Positions 1-11,618 of a DNA stretch of 64,000 nucleotides are shown here, in pieces. Position 1 is the stretch's first letter, and the number at the start of each line of letters is the position of its first letter. Below the pieces are notes generated by a model. That model saw nothing but the letters and a program-made list of their open reading frames with translations. It was not told the DNA's origin and did no database searches. Source of the stretch: Spirometra erinaceieuropaei (lineage: Eukaryota; Platyhelminthes; Cestoda; Diphyllobothriidea; Diphyllobothriidae); assembly GCA_902702965.1 (NCBI GenBank), contig CACRXP010000669.1, positions 37,208-101,207 of the forward strand, in the 5' to 3' direction. A program made the translations under genes and the position numbers.

Positions 1-612
1 TTGACAAACAGAATCACGCATTCTTTATATTTTATCCCCAAAGAACGAATATCGCTGTTTCTCAATAAATGGCCAACATAGTCCGCATCCATTGCAAAAT
101 TTTATGGACTCTATATGATATATGTTTAAAGACATAGAAGAATGTGTGATTTGTTTTCCGCGGAGCGCATACACCTTGTAGACTTAAACCACTACGCGCT
201 AATGCAACAACTGTTCAGGCTTCGAATTATTCCGGAATTAGAAAACTTTTTTAAAACCTAATTATTCTCCTTCTTCGAGTATAAAATATAAATATGACGT
301 GATTCTCTATCAAACGACTAAAAGATAGCCTGCAGTTGTTCACAGTTTCTATAAACTATATTTGATTTTGCAAGTCCACAAAAATCAGTGGGAAAGATGC
401 ATGCTACTTAAGTAGTCATTTTATCAAGTACGGTTTCTAGAGGAGATTGGAAAGCAGTGTATTTGAAAGATGACATCCTGCCAAATCCAACGTATTATAT
501 TATTATGCCGCCACTCAATCAGTATTACAACCGCCCTTAAGTAATCCTTCCTAATCGAAAACGCATTTCAGAATTTTTAGCCAACATTTCATGGGACCAG
601 TCACTCACTGTA
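1..612 (+). mobile_element. Fold-back (MITE-like) element, subfamily A, left-truncated by window edge
   Basis: The stretch matches the middle and right arm of the subfamily A copies at 14005-14998 and 62448-63443, in the same order. It includes the centre around 80-110 ('aacatagtccgcatccattg'), the AT-rich mid-arm near 360 and the GATCGGTCACTCACTGTA-type tip, here with one change, ending at 612. The left arm lies outside the window. No open frame of transposase size is present, so it is non-autonomous. The outermost TA and the CAGTGA tip resemble Tc1/mariner ends; that family assignment is inference. Confidence 0.75.
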
Positions 613-1640
613 ATTGCTAAAGTTCGATTGCATTTAATTCTAGTGTGGCGTCGGGATCGATCTTTCAACGTTGCAGCGGTAAATTGATGTTTATTGTGAC
701 CGCAATAGGTAGGTTTTCGAATGAGTAGGACTTAACAACCATTCCGATCAGGACGATGACTGGCTAGGACACCACAGCGTTCCATCATGATTCTTATGCA
801 ATTCCCACCGAAAAAAAGTGATAATTTTTAGCGAAAGTAATCATGTTTTTATCTATTTTAGATTGATAATGCTTATGCCTTAGATATGTGACGTTTGGTC
901 CCTGCGGCAGTTTACGTGTGGTGTCCCATTGACTTCTAATGACGATTTTGGACGTGTGACTGAGACTAATTCATAAAGTGAAAAATGAACGAGAAGGTCA
1001 TGTCGGGCCTGCCGTCGGGTCTTCTCTCTTTCTCTTTCGCACACATCATTCGAAGTGAACCAATTAAAAAAGAACAAATTCCTTCGGAGTTTGTTACGTC
1101 TGTCACCAAGGCGGCCCGACATGCACAAAAACAAGACTTATTTGTTATACCATCAAGCCTGATGCGAGTAAATTTGTTTGCAGGTCAAACCAACGTTTTT
1201 CGCATTACTCGAATCGGGTCCGTTGAGTGTAGCAATCAGTGGACAAGTTCTGGTTAAACGTATAGGGCTGCCGGGATATTATGGATGTCGGAAGAGCAAA
1301 AACTAGGTGGGGTCACATGTTATCCGACTGCTTGCAAAGGTGTAGCGTGAAACCAAAAACTGGAAGGCTGTAAATTCTGAGATAGTTTGATATTTCACAA
1401 TATATTGACCATTTGCACGTGATAACGAAAGACGTTGTTTGTGCCAGTGGCTGGAAATAAGCATGGGAGTTAATTCAAAAACCAATGAGGACGCAGTATG
1501 AGACCCGACCTGACACATAATCTATTTCCACTTACTAACTGCATGACAGTAGTAGCGTTAAATTTCCGCAATGTTTAACAGGTGACCACAGTACACTAGG
1601 TCTGCGGCTGCTAATGACAACTATCATCGAGTAAACCCCT
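613..1640. other. Unique-looking intergenic DNA, nothing recognised
   Basis: No repeat shared with the rest of the window and no recognisable gene were seen. A 90-codon plus-strand frame at 985-1257 overlaps an 84-codon minus-strand frame at 880-1134. Neither shows splice signals, a family motif or a clear coding bias, so neither is called. Confidence 0.4.
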
Positions 1641-2530
1641 TGCGACCCTACACGGAAACCTTAGAAAACGGCCATCACCTAACGCTTTGTCCCTGTTTAA
1701 GGCATGTGCACTTAAGGCTACGACGGGCTCCTCCGTTTTTATCCCTTTGATCCTTTATTCGATCTTTTCTTCCTCGACAAATCAAACGACAGTCATACCC
1801 ATACGGAAACTTTCTGCAAACAGTGATCGCCAAATAGTTACAAATCGGCTACGCGTCCGTCAACTGTAAACTAATCGATTTCGCTGCCATTGCCATAGCT
1901 GACCTTGGGTCACTTCAAGGCCATCACATCGCTCAGATCCCGGTATTCCTTCTTCCAGCATAGGTTTGGACCGATTTCTTCATGTGAACCACATTGCGTT
2001 CCCGCATGGCTACCTTTAATAACAAGCGACCACCGGGTTGTGTTCGAGTCGACTGTCAATTACTCGACTTTGTTTTCATTCCCATTACTTTCCATAGGCT
2101 ACTTTATTTCGACCGCACCGCACGGTCATCTGTTCTCTTTGTCAGTGGCGTACCTTACGACAGCATACTTCGCGACTTCCTACTGCATCAATCCGGTTTC
2201 ATCTCGGTTGAAACGGGTGTACTGTCAGTTACTACGGCGTTACTTACGCCCGGCCATTTTAGATGCTGTTTATTGCTCTGTTACTCGATTCCCATGTTTA
2301 AGACGAAGTTTAGGTCATCTTCCTCAAAACCATCTCGCTGCACCCCTACACGGAAATCTTTCATACCAAGCCACCATCAATACCTTCTTTCTCTGGTTGG
2401 CATCGACTCGCTTTCTGTTTACTCCTCTGCGTTGTCATCCAGGTACCTTACTACAGATTACTTCATTTGCCCTGCATTGGTCTGTTATCTGCTAAGCCCC
2501 ACTCATAAAACCGGTCCCGCATGACACGAT
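1641..2530. repeat. Pyrimidine-rich stretch with degenerate short repeats
   Basis: The plus strand is C/T rich. Short motifs recur with changes: 'acacggaaa' near 1653 and 2348, a related 'atacggaaa' near 1802, and 'actgtcaattactcga' near 2054 with 'actgtcagttacta' near 2221. Two long overlapping plus-strand frames (1905-2495, 196 codons; 1994-2524, 176 codons) are open in different registers. This fits few stop codons in pyrimidine-rich DNA better than a gene. No known domain was seen. Confidence 0.4.
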
Positions 2531-4387
2531 GACCTGGCTAGGGCGTATCTGGTTTGGATCGAATACTGCGTCCTCGCCTAAGAACTTAATTGAAATACAT
2601 CGATTTGGGAATTAGAAGACTTATTTGAAGTTTAATATCCTTACACGCGTATATCGTTAGCGCTGCAAGAGTGACCATTTTTAGCAATTCCATAATAACT
2701 GTGAGGATATTAGCACGGGTTTCGCCGATTTTATGCTCCGGCAGGATTATCACGCGCACACCACCGACTGTTGGTTGGCAGATTATGAATGTTACGCGAT
2801 TATACCGTTGAAACTCAATGATTTCGGCGCAAAGATTCATATGAACTTTTGAACGGAGCCTAGAAGGCAAAAATAAGAATAATTCGCAACGAGTTTGCGT
2901 AAGGATTTGTTAGCAAAGTAAAAAATTCAAAATATCTCTTTTTCCCTGCGGTATGTCTGTGGTTTGCCCGGAAAAATCTTCACCGAGTTTATCCCAAAAA
3001 GAGCTTCAGCTTCAGTTACTAGGCCACCAAACTCCTAAAATGAGCTTACTCTGGTCGACGAAAAAGTAGCCTGTAAGTTGAGAACTCACATCTAGCGCTC
3101 CATGTTCGGCACGGTGGTCGTGGAAGCAAATAAAATTTTGCGCCACTTGCTTAGTTTTCCAGCATAATAAGCTAGGCATTTCCATCCGTCTTTGACCTAT
3201 TTTTGTCAGTACTCTATACTCCGCATGCATATCGTGCAAAATTGAGGTAATGTGTATTCTGAAATCGTATAGTGAAGTGAAAAGGCTTGTCGGAAAGCCG
3301 CAGATGAATTGCTAATGTTTAAATTTGTTAAATCAGCCGGTCTACCTATGAAGTGGGTTGTGTAAGGCGAGTTTGTCACATTAGTGTTTGGCGGCCCAGA
3401 CAGAGGGGACCAAGCGTCCTGTTGCGAGGTGAGGAGAAGTGTTTGGGTTTTTCTTTCGTGGCTAGAGGCTTGATAATCTGAAAAGCATCATTAGCTGCCA
3501 ATTCGACCCAAACACTCATTAAAAATGTCTGTGCTTACGGTTAATTGACTTGCGCTCACTCGTTTTATATAGAGTATGTTTTCATATTCAAACGAAAATT
3601 CAGTTATAAATCTGAAACCAATCCTTACGCATTCACCAGGTCACAAAATGGGTAATGACCGACCACCAGGTAGTTGATAACGCAACATAAGTCCTGTCTC
3701 GTTGAGAAAAAACACAATTTCATCAAGAAAAATAAGAATATCGGAGGCGTGGAAATTCTTGTCCTACAAATAGATTCAAGTTTTATAAGAACATAAACCA
3801 ATGAAATAAAACGTTATAGCTAGGGTAACGCTTAAAAGTTTTTACATAAGTTGTCATTTAATATACCCTAAGGGTTAATGTTATACCAGTTCTCTTACGT
3901 TAAACGCATAGTGTCCACTCAAGTGTTTCAGGATACTGTCTACCGTCCTCGATGTGGTCTTTCATGATTTTAGCCTGTTCGAGATGCGGTTAAATAACTT
4001 AAAGAGGATTTTCCTTGAAACTGTTTGCAGAGACGTTACGAAAATGAAGGTGCCGTAAGATTACATGTTAACAGACAGACTAGTAACTAATTATTAAAGT
4101 TGAACGAACCTGGTAGATGCAATCGTAAGGTCGTCATTCCGTATATATTAAATTAGTTTTATTCTTCCAAATTTATGTGTCGTCTTCGCTGACGGTGGAA
4201 TCCCTCATACATCAATGAATACTTTATGATTACCCGCTCGTTCGTTCACTTTCACATAAATACGGGTACCGTTCTATGCATTCATCAAGACCTTCAGAAT
4301 AACGTATGTCTGGAAAGTGTTTATAAAAGTATTGGGCATCTGGACGTTCTTTTTCGTGCAGATGTTTGGGGAGTAGCATTAGAATGC
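2531..4387. other. AT-rich intergenic DNA, nothing recognised
   Basis: Only short, overlapping open frames are present (for example 2586-2870 and 3012-3239, minus strand). No splice-framed exon, RNA gene or repeat shared with the rest of the window was recognised. Confidence 0.4.
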
Positions 4388-4765
4388 TCACAAGTAGATT
4401 ACAACTACAAAAATATAACTTGAAATTAAGTGTGATTGTAGACGTCACTTATTAGTCACCGTACCCATTGTTTAAAAATGCCCTTCCCATCCTGACTAAA
4501 TATAAACTTACCGGCTGCGATTTATTCAAATTTCGTTATTTTTTGAAAGTTGCCCTCTGTTTATTTCTTAATTATCGCACTCACTTTCTTCTTCGAATGA
4601 CAGCGTACGATAGGTCTTTCTGTAAAGGTTTATCTATTTTCATTCTGTTCGTGATGTCCGTCCTGTGTGTTGCCCGCCTGTAAAACCCCTTCTAACACCG
4701 TTCAATATAAGAAACGCTGGTCCAAAGGCTAGCACAAGTTAGTTCCAGGTCCTATACCTTATCGT
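4388..4765 (+). repeat. Dispersed repeat, copy 1 (partner at 13300-13667)
   Basis: It aligns by eye, in direct orientation, with 13300-13667. Shared landmarks in order are 'gtcacttattagtcaccgt', 'gcactcactttcttcttcga', 'gtcctgtgtgttgcccgcc' and 'tgtaaaacccc' (here versus close variants in the partner). The 71-codon frame at 4468-4683 is inside the repeat and is not open in the partner, so it is not called as a gene. Type of element unknown; no terminal repeats or target duplications were identified. Confidence 0.7.
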
Positions 4766-6198
4766 TGTCCACATCGATTCACTAGTGCAAGTCCATTTTT
4801 TTCCCGAGCGAACATGTCTGTCGTCAAATTGCTTTCAGTAAATGACAACCGTGATGCCCATATCAGTCTTGAGAAAGCTGCAAAAATAGTATTTACTTTC
4901 AATGTTTAGGGGCGAGTTAAGAAACCATCCAGTATTTTCCAAAAAACCTAACAGTTGCTACTAACAATGAACGGACTGTCCCACAAAAGAGGATGCCGTT
5001 CAACCTGGTCAGTTAAAAGTACGGCAGTTATCAGTGCCAAATCCTGCCACTTTTGGCTTGCTCATTGCTGCTGCAGAAGGATGGAAGGCTTAGATAGATT
5101 CTGTTTGATAAAGCGATCGTTCAGAGCCAGCGGGGTGATGGAGAGTTTCTGCTAAAAGTCCACCAATCTCCAGCTGCCCGCTTGAACCTTGGAGAAGGCA
5201 GGAAAGAGAGATAACATCACTTCCCTGGGGTCGGCCGATAGCCAGCTTTCGTTGGCAATCCAGAAGCATTGACTGCAAATGCCTCCGATGGGGTCTTAGT
5301 GGAGAGATTTTTGAGAAAGTCAATCAAGTCATTAATTTTCTTAAACTGATTTTAAGGATAGGCAAATTCTATACTGTGTGGGAAGTGGTCGATTGTAAAC
5401 AAAAATAATGGAAAAGGTCATTACTATAAATGGTTCAACTTGACTTGGCTACATAGATGACTATGAGAGTATCTCGATACGCCCCCCTTGTACCTAGAAG
5501 CCTTCGCATAATGACCGCATGTCGGAGAACGTAATTCTTTTTTTCAGTCAGATTCTACAACAACATTTTGCAAAGACTCATTTTGCTAACTTCCAGGCAA
5601 ATACTCGACGATTTATATAAGGCCCAAGCGTACTAATAGCAGTTGACGAAGAGCACACTTGCATAGTCGCTAAAACATACATATTTTGGACGTGAGGAAG
5701 CACAGTTGTTCTCAAAATAGTGTTTAACCTTTCCATGAAGTCGATATTTTTTAAAGAGATAGACTGAAATGAATTGGGAATCAACGTTCCTGGGTGATTT
5801 TAGTTTGACTACCAGTCACTTCCACTGGGTGTGCGCGTCGGGATTGGCACATGAAGTGGGGTCGTGTCGTGTGTGAAACGCACAAACGGACCGTTTTTTC
5901 CTGTCAGTTGCTGTTCACGCACAGACTGGACAATTCCATCAATACTCTATTGAAAACTAAAAACGGCCTGCTGTAGAAAACGGACATAAACCCATTAACA
6001 GTGACATCTCCAGCTAACGAACGTGCTTTGACGTAAGCCGAAGAATTTCGTTCCAACTGCTGGGTATGAATAGACGTCAGCATTCGTTCGAATTTATACT
6101 GTGGGCAACGGCTAAAGATGTTCACCTCGGATGCCCGTTCCTCCTAGAAGGCGCTACATTTTGTAATAATTTTGCTGATGTTTTACATGAGACTGACA
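4766..6198. other. Intergenic DNA, nothing recognised
   Basis: Several overlapping frames of 60-80 codons occur on both strands (4955-5155, 5090-5323, 5578-5784, 5904-6125). None has family motifs or convincing splice borders. No repeat shared with the rest of the window was identified. Confidence 0.4.
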
Positions 6199-7196
6199 TA
6201 CACTAGATGTGCTAACTCATGAAATGCCAACCAAAATTTCGAAATGCTTTCTCGTTTCGAAAAGATAAATTAGGTAGTGTTGTAAAACTAATAATGATGC
6301 AGCATAAATCTATAATGATCCAGTTACCTCAGGGTATCGGAATTCGAAAAAACTTATTTTCGGCTGCATGTAAGATCTATACTCTGCAAAAAAGACTACC
6401 TAAGTGGCATGCAATCTTCTCATTGATTTTCGATGCCCTTGAAAATTCAATTATATTTTATGGAAAACATGCATAAAAATATGCATTCCTTGACTTATGC
6501 GGTAGAAAATCACGTCTTCTTCCAATTTCATACACAAAAGAAGAGTATAATTTGGTTTTAAAATTTTTTTCTGATTTCCGAATAATTTTGAACCCGACCT
6601 ACTGTTACACTTACATTCAGGATTTCAAAACTACAAGCTGTATATTTTCCGTGTACGGAAAACCATGCATTTCTCTACGGTGTTAAGAGGAGACCATATG
6701 AGGTTCACAAAATTAAGCTGTGAATTTGAACTATATTGTTAACTTTACAAGTCGCATTCGTTAATGCAGATACATGACGTTTCACGAACGGCCATTTAAC
6801 GGTATTAAAAAATCTCATAATTAGAAACTTTTTTAAAACCGAATCATACTCTTCTTTTGTGTATGAAATTGGAAAAAGACGTGATTTTCTACCGCATAAG
6901 TCAAGGAATGAATATTTTTATGCATGTTTTCCATAAAATATAATTGAATTTTCAAGGGCATCGAAAATCAATGAGAAAATTGCATACTAAATTAGTTGCC
7001 ATTTTTGGCAGAGTATAGATCTTGCATGTAGCCGAAAATAAGTTCTTTCGAAAGCCGACACCCTGTGGTAACCGGTTCATTATAGATTTATGCTGCATCA
7101 TGATTAGTTTCACAACACTACTTAATTTATCTTTTCGTAACGAGAACGCATTTCGAAATTTTGGTTGACATTTCATGCGTTAGCACATCTATTGTA
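6199..7196 (+). mobile_element. Fold-back (MITE-like) element, subfamily B, complete
   Basis: The element runs from TA+CACTAGATGTGCTAACTC to the inverse, GCACATCTATTGTA. The arms are long inverted repeats: the left 'catgaaatgccaaccaaaat' near 6219 matches the complement of 7155-7175, and the match continues for several hundred bases. Because the arms mirror each other, nearly the same peptide beginning MKCQPKFRNAF is open on the plus strand (6219-6476) and the minus strand (6952-7176). This reflects the palindrome, not two genes. Length is about 998 bp. No transposase is encoded. It is the clearest subfamily B copy here. Confidence 0.85.
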
Positions 7197-7356
7197 CAGT
7201 TGATCAGCGCAACCTGGTAAATTTCAAACTTATGAGGTGCAGAATGTACTGACACACATGAAAACGAACAAAACAACTTCATCACCATATTTTTTTTATT
7301 ATCGATTTTCGACTCACTGCGACAGCTGGATGCTGTTTTCTGCAACCAAGAGGGAA

Positions 7357-8135
7357 CGCAGAGGAATTCGCTTTATTTTAAAAGTATAAATTGAAGGTTT
7401 TCTGGAAAAAGGGGCTCAAGTTACTAAGGACAGAATATAAGTCAACAAATCGCTAAAGATTTAAAAAATTTTGCATACAGGAAATAACTTATAAGCGGGA
7501 GAATATAAGCCCTAGTTTCCTTATTTCGGTTTCTGCACACGAGAGATGGCATGCCAGGAATAACAAAACAGAATGCTAATATGGAGATGTGCGCTAAAAG
7601 AAGTGTCAAAAGCCATGGCGCATGTGTCTTTTAACTTTGCGGAGATTAGTTTCGAATGCAGGGGATAGGCAACGTCATCCAAAATTAGACCAGCAAATTG
7701 CTTGACTGCTTTTAAACGTTGTTGGATGATAATATTGACTAAAATGCCATAAAGAAACAGCGGAAGCATAGATAGCATTCAGAGGGCCCTCCTTAAAACA
7801 AAACAGGACAAAATACAGGAGAAGAATAAAGAATAAGAGGAAGAATGCAGACATCTATGAGTCTCTAGAATAAGGGTCTATGTGTTTGGTGGGAAGTTAG
7901 ACGATCACAGTAATAAAAACGTGTACGATAGTTAGTAAAAAAGGTCTCAGTATAGAGAAGAAGTGAAGGACCTGAGCCCGGTGACGCTCTTAAGATTGTT
8001 ACTCAGGTCTAGCTTGTAAAGGAGTTCCTTTTAGCATCTTAAGAATTATGGATAGGGAAAATTAATTATATCAGCAAGGAGGGAAAGTGAAGGACCTGGT
8101 GACAAAGTTACACCAAGCTACCCAAAAGAGGATAC
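7357..8135 (-). mobile_element. Non-LTR retrotransposon (LINE) 3' fragment, interrupted
   Basis: On the minus strand this is the 3' end of the LINE also present at 8685-9885 (minus) and 31395-33592 (plus). All three share the terminal sequence around AATAAAGCGAATTCC; here it lies at 7357-7385. The reverse-strand open frame at 7521-7778 includes ILDDVAYPLHSKLISAK, which aligns with IIDDVAHPSHSDLISAK of the 33.2-kb copy near the ORF2 C-terminus. The copy lacks the polymerase core and is disrupted at 7975-8084 by a short insertion, so it is dead. Confidence 0.75.
7975..8084. mobile_element. ~110-bp short element with 14-bp target duplication
   Basis: A 110-bp segment sits between two exact copies of AAGTGAAGGACCTG (7961-7974 and 8085-8098) inside LINE sequence. 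The same short element recurs at about 11348-11440 (shared blocks 'gtctagcttgtaaaggagtt', 'ttccttttagcatctta', 'ttatggatagggaaa', with small changes). A 14-bp duplication is typical of target-primed retrotransposition, so a very short SINE or retrotransposed small RNA is the likely identity (inference). No box A/B pair was recognised. Confidence 0.7.
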
Positions 8136-8136
8136 T

Positions 8137-8325
8137 TCATGAGATTGCTCACGCACTGTATATTGTTTATTTGTAAAGGTTGCTTAATTACTTTAGGATC
8201 ATGTGGCATCACCCTTTTATATTTCGGCCACGCAAGGATGCCGGCTTTTGAATGAGCTTCTTTTTAGTCCTGCAAAAATGGCTGCCTAATTTGTACTTAA
8301 CTTTCTTATTGAGTTTGGAGCTCTA
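8137..8325 (+). mobile_element. Fold-back element fragment, rearranged
   Basis: It begins with a right-tip-like GCTCACGCACTGTA (8148-8161). It then continues with sequence resembling the subfamily left arm ('catgtggcatcaccc', 'atgccggcttttgaatg'). Order and junctions do not match an intact copy, so it is a remnant only. Confidence 0.4.
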
Positions 8326-8339
8326 GTGGATTCATATAG

Positions 8340-8690
8340 CACTGGTAGACCCCAGTGGTAGACCAGCTACGCCAGGTGCGTCTGTGCGCATGCTTGTGTT
8401 TCCGGTCCCAGCTGGTGGCATGGGTTATGGTTGGCTGAATGAAGGTAAACAAGCCCGAAACAGTGCTGTATCAGTCTACCCCCAGACTCTGTCGTATCCG
8501 CTCTGCTATCATAGCTTGGCCGACTTCGGCCTGGTAGGTGGTTGCCTATTCGTGACCCATATCGCGCATACGAAGCTTGTTTGCTTCGGGAAGCCAATGG
8601 ATCGGTGTGCGCCCATTCCTGAGTGAATATATATATGTGTATATGAATAACTCGTCATTCCCAGAGCTCGCCCTACCATTTATAGAGGAA
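8340..8690 (+). mobile_element. SINE-like element
   Basis: The segment is GC-richer than its flanks and carries a run like a Pol III A box ('agtggtagaccagc' near 8354). The body shares 'ggttggctga' with the SINE copies at 34.8 and 56.1 kb. It ends in a short TA-rich tail at 8625-8645. The overlapping 76- and 80-codon frames on opposite strands lie inside it and are not called. No target duplication was identified. Confidence 0.5.
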
Positions 8691-9885
8691 GGAATTCGCT
8701 TTATTTGAAATTATAAATTCAAAATTTTTAGCAAAACATTGGCTCAATTCACTATGGGTGGTAAATAAGTTATAGATTATTCCAGAGGCAAAAAGTTTAA
8801 TACAAAAAAACGATTATTATGGGGACTTTTTAAGTCTTAGCTTCTGTATATTTATCTCTTCAAACTTACGGGAGCACGCCAGGAATGGCAATATAGAAGC
8901 TCAAAAAGTCGATGTGCGACAAGACATAAGTCGGAAGCTGCAGCGCATCGGGTGGGGAGACTTCGCAGAAATAAGATCAGAATACTAGGAATGGGCAACG
9001 TCATCTATAATACGACCAGCAAATTGTTTGGCCATATTGAAATGTCGTTGAAGGATAATATCGAATATAAAAAGATAATAAACGTTAGCGGCAGAACAGA
9101 TCATTCGAAGGACTCGTTTTAAAATTCAAAGATCTTTTTTGAGCAAAGCAGGAAAAATGACAGAAGAGCAGTATAAGATAAGAGGATGAGTGCATGCGTC
9201 GATAAAATCGCCAGACTAAGGGTTGAGGTGTGAGTGGTAGGAACGTAAAGGACGTTTGTAATAAATTAGTTTACGATCTTGAGTAAATAGGGACTGAATA
9301 TGGAGGGAAAATGAAAGACTTGATGACTAACCAACACCAAGGTACCTGAAAAAGGACACGTCGTTGGGAAGGATGTCCAAAGATTTAAGACTAGGAGAGG
9401 GCCGCAGTCGGATAATACACTGGACTGACTTCTGATTATTCAGTTTGAGATCAATTTCCTGCAATCACACTGAGACATGATTAGGGTCATTCTTCTGGTA
9501 TGCTCGATTTTCGAGAGGGTGCTCAACAACCGCATCATCCGCATACTTAACTAACAAACAGTCGTTTGAGCATTCTAGGTCATCAGTTTGTAGGGTGAAG
9601 AGGTGAGTGAATGACAATGGAACCTTGAGGAACTCCACAGTCTTTGGGGGGGGGGACCTTACAGTTCCGCCTGCCGGACTGGACAAATTGAGTGCGAGGC
9701 ATAAACTAATCACCGAGCTAAGAGACAATTTAGATGTAATGGTAAGGAGAAGATGCGGCGAAGTGGTATGGAAGGCGGAGGAGTAATTAAGAAAAGCACT
9801 TGCATGCGCACGGGATCCCTTATCAATTTCTCTTAAGGCAGAGTGGACCACATGAGCAACAGTATCTTAGATACTACGCTCGGTC
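8685..9885 (-). mobile_element. Non-LTR retrotransposon (LINE), reverse transcriptase fragment
   Basis: Read on the minus strand, the frame at 9465-9851 contains FLNYSSAFHTT (RT block with the conserved SAF), FTLQTDDLE and KYADD, whose YADD catalytic box is at 9534-9545. These are hallmarks of LINE ORF2 reverse transcriptases; the sequence style is nearest CR1/Rex1-like clades (inference). Downstream on the minus strand the C-terminal part and 3' untranslated end follow to 8685, ending in the same AATAAAGCGAATTCC tail as the other copies. A 10-G run at 9646-9655 and missing endonuclease and palm regions mark it as a 5'-truncated, non-functional copy. It is paralogous to 7357-8135 in the same orientation. 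Confidence 0.85.
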
Positions 9886-10810
9886 GTATATGCAAATTGG
9901 AAAAGATCGTAAAAGCTAGAAAAGAGCAATTCGGTCAGCAAGCTTCAGTAGTGCGAGAGGGAAGGCAATTGGACAAAATAAATAAGACAAAATTGGTGGA
10001 TGTTTTAGGAATAGGAAAGGGCTACTACTGTGCGTCAGGCATCCGAAATCATGGACTTCTCGAAAGTTGCAATGACAGTTCGACCATCGATTTCGATGAT
10101 GTCCACCGTGTGCCCCACAGCTGCTGCAGCGATGGGAGCAGGGACGGTGACTTGCGCAGAGGTTTATAGTGCCGGTAGACTTGCGCTGCATCTACCTACA
10201 CTCTCTCTTCCTCCCCCACCCGAGCCCGGTGTCAAGACAGAGTCCAGAAGACCGGAGACGAGGGAGGCCGCAGGTGTATGGCTCGGACGGATCCTCACCT
10301 TGGCGTTCCACCACACCCCCTGGTTCACACAACAAATAACCAGGATTCCAACCAACACAACCGAGATTGGAGGCTGGCACGGCCGAAGCCACACCAAGGC
10401 GTGCCTCGGACGCCTGGCTCGGATCCCACACTGTGTTGGGAGTGCCATAAAGGCCACATTAAAAAGGAGCCATTGCAGCCTGACTCTCAGACCACCACCA
10501 GTCGAGGAGGAGGTCCAAGTTATCCCGCCAGTTTGCAACCTTCCAAGCCACGGCTTTTAGCGCACCGTGATAGCTTTAAGCGTGTCAAATTGTTAATAGT
10601 GAGGAGAAAGTGCGCTGAGTCGTCGACCTCACTCTCTCTTCCCATTCCCACACAGTAGCCGCCGTCCGAGCCGGTCAGCAGACTGGAGTAGGAAATGGGC
10701 GCGGTGGCTGGCATGATCGACTGACCATGACTGCGCGCGCCACGAGCACGACCTGACCCCACATACACACAAACACCAGGATTTCACACAACGGGGGTTC
10801 GAAAGATGCA
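9886..10810. repeat. GC-rich block, probable dispersed repeat
   Basis: From about 10030 to 10800 the GC content is clearly above that of the flanks. Long frames are open on both strands in several registers (plus 10030-10560 and 10278-10658, minus 10164-10538 and 10520-10768). Simultaneous opening of overlapping frames is a base-composition effect and prevents calling a gene. A 'cactctctcttcc' motif recurs at about 10200 and 10630. I suspect a repeat family common in the genome, but a second copy is not visible here. Confidence 0.35.
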
Positions 10811-11347
10811 ATTGTTAGGTGCGTAAAGACAGGGACTATCTGCAAACAGTACGATTTAATGAGAAGGGCTGAGACAACATCCGACCGGGCAGCTGTTCAT
10901 CCGCGAAAATTAAGGTGCCACATTAATGTGGCCAAAGGCACAAGTGAGAACACATATGGCAGTGAGGCAATGCCGTCTGAAGGAAGAATAGGGTAACTTT
11001 GACTAAATATGTAATTTCTATTTAAAGGGCCTTATTCGGTATTCACATGTGCCGACGTGCTAAAATGGGCATTGAGACGCCTAGGCTTCATCCAAAATTT
11101 GGCAAAGGAAAAAGAAAACAAAGGGTGGAAAGAAGAGGTAAAAATCTGACAAATAAACGGGTCAGTTTATAAGGGAATGAGGCTTTCGTCCTTGAGCTTC
11201 CTATTCATATCGATAAACAGAAATAGAATCATCCATTACATCACCAAATGCGGACGTTCAAATTTAGCGGTAAGTGTGAGCCAGGCGCAAACTGCCGCCG
11301 CTAAAACAATCGTGATTATATGTAATGTATATTTTTATCAGAATAGT
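10811..11347. other. Intergenic DNA, nothing recognised
   Basis: No gene, RNA or shared repeat was recognised. A 66-codon plus frame at 11177-11377 runs into the short element copy that follows and is not supported. Confidence 0.4.
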
Positions 11348-11440
11348 GGCACTCTTACGACTGCGATTCAGGCCTAGCCTGTAGAGGAGTTCCTTTTTGC
11401 ATCTTAAAAATTTTGGATAGGAAAAAAATTATATCCCGTC
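11348..11440. mobile_element. Second copy of the ~110-bp short element
   Basis: It matches the insertion at 7975-8084 in the same orientation through 'gcctagcctgtagaggagtt', 'cctttttgcatctta' and 'ttttggatagg'. A 14-bp flanking duplication like that of the other copy was not found, so borders are approximate. This copy shows that the short insertion is a repeat family. Confidence 0.6.
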
Positions 11441-11583
11441 TTACCGCGAGGGAACTGCAGATGTCAAAACCTTCATTCAAAAACTTGGTATATTAGCGAC
11501 AGCACGATTCGACATTCGCTTTTTTACGGAAAGTGGGGGTAGTGTAAGATTTAAGGCAAATAAAGCCCTTGTTCCAGCGATCG

Positions 11584-11618
11584 CTTCTTCTTCTTCTTCT
11601 TCTTCTTCTTCTTCTTCA
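11584..11618 (+). repeat. (CTT)n microsatellite
   Basis: An uninterrupted run of about eleven and a half CTT units. It creates artificial poly-Glu and poly-Lys runs in overlapping minus-strand frames (11477-11710, 11551-11781), which should not be annotated as proteins. Confidence 0.95.

Noticed and set aside
1905..2524. 196- and 176-codon plus-strand frames as a protein gene
   Set aside because: They overlap in different registers in pyrimidine-rich DNA with degenerate repeats; no motif or splice evidence.
6219..7176. Two homologous small genes in opposite orientation
   Set aside because: They are the same arm sequence read from each end of a palindromic element.
10030..10770. GC-rich block as a coding gene
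   Set aside because: Long frames are open on both strands and in several registers at once, which indicates base composition rather than selection for one protein.
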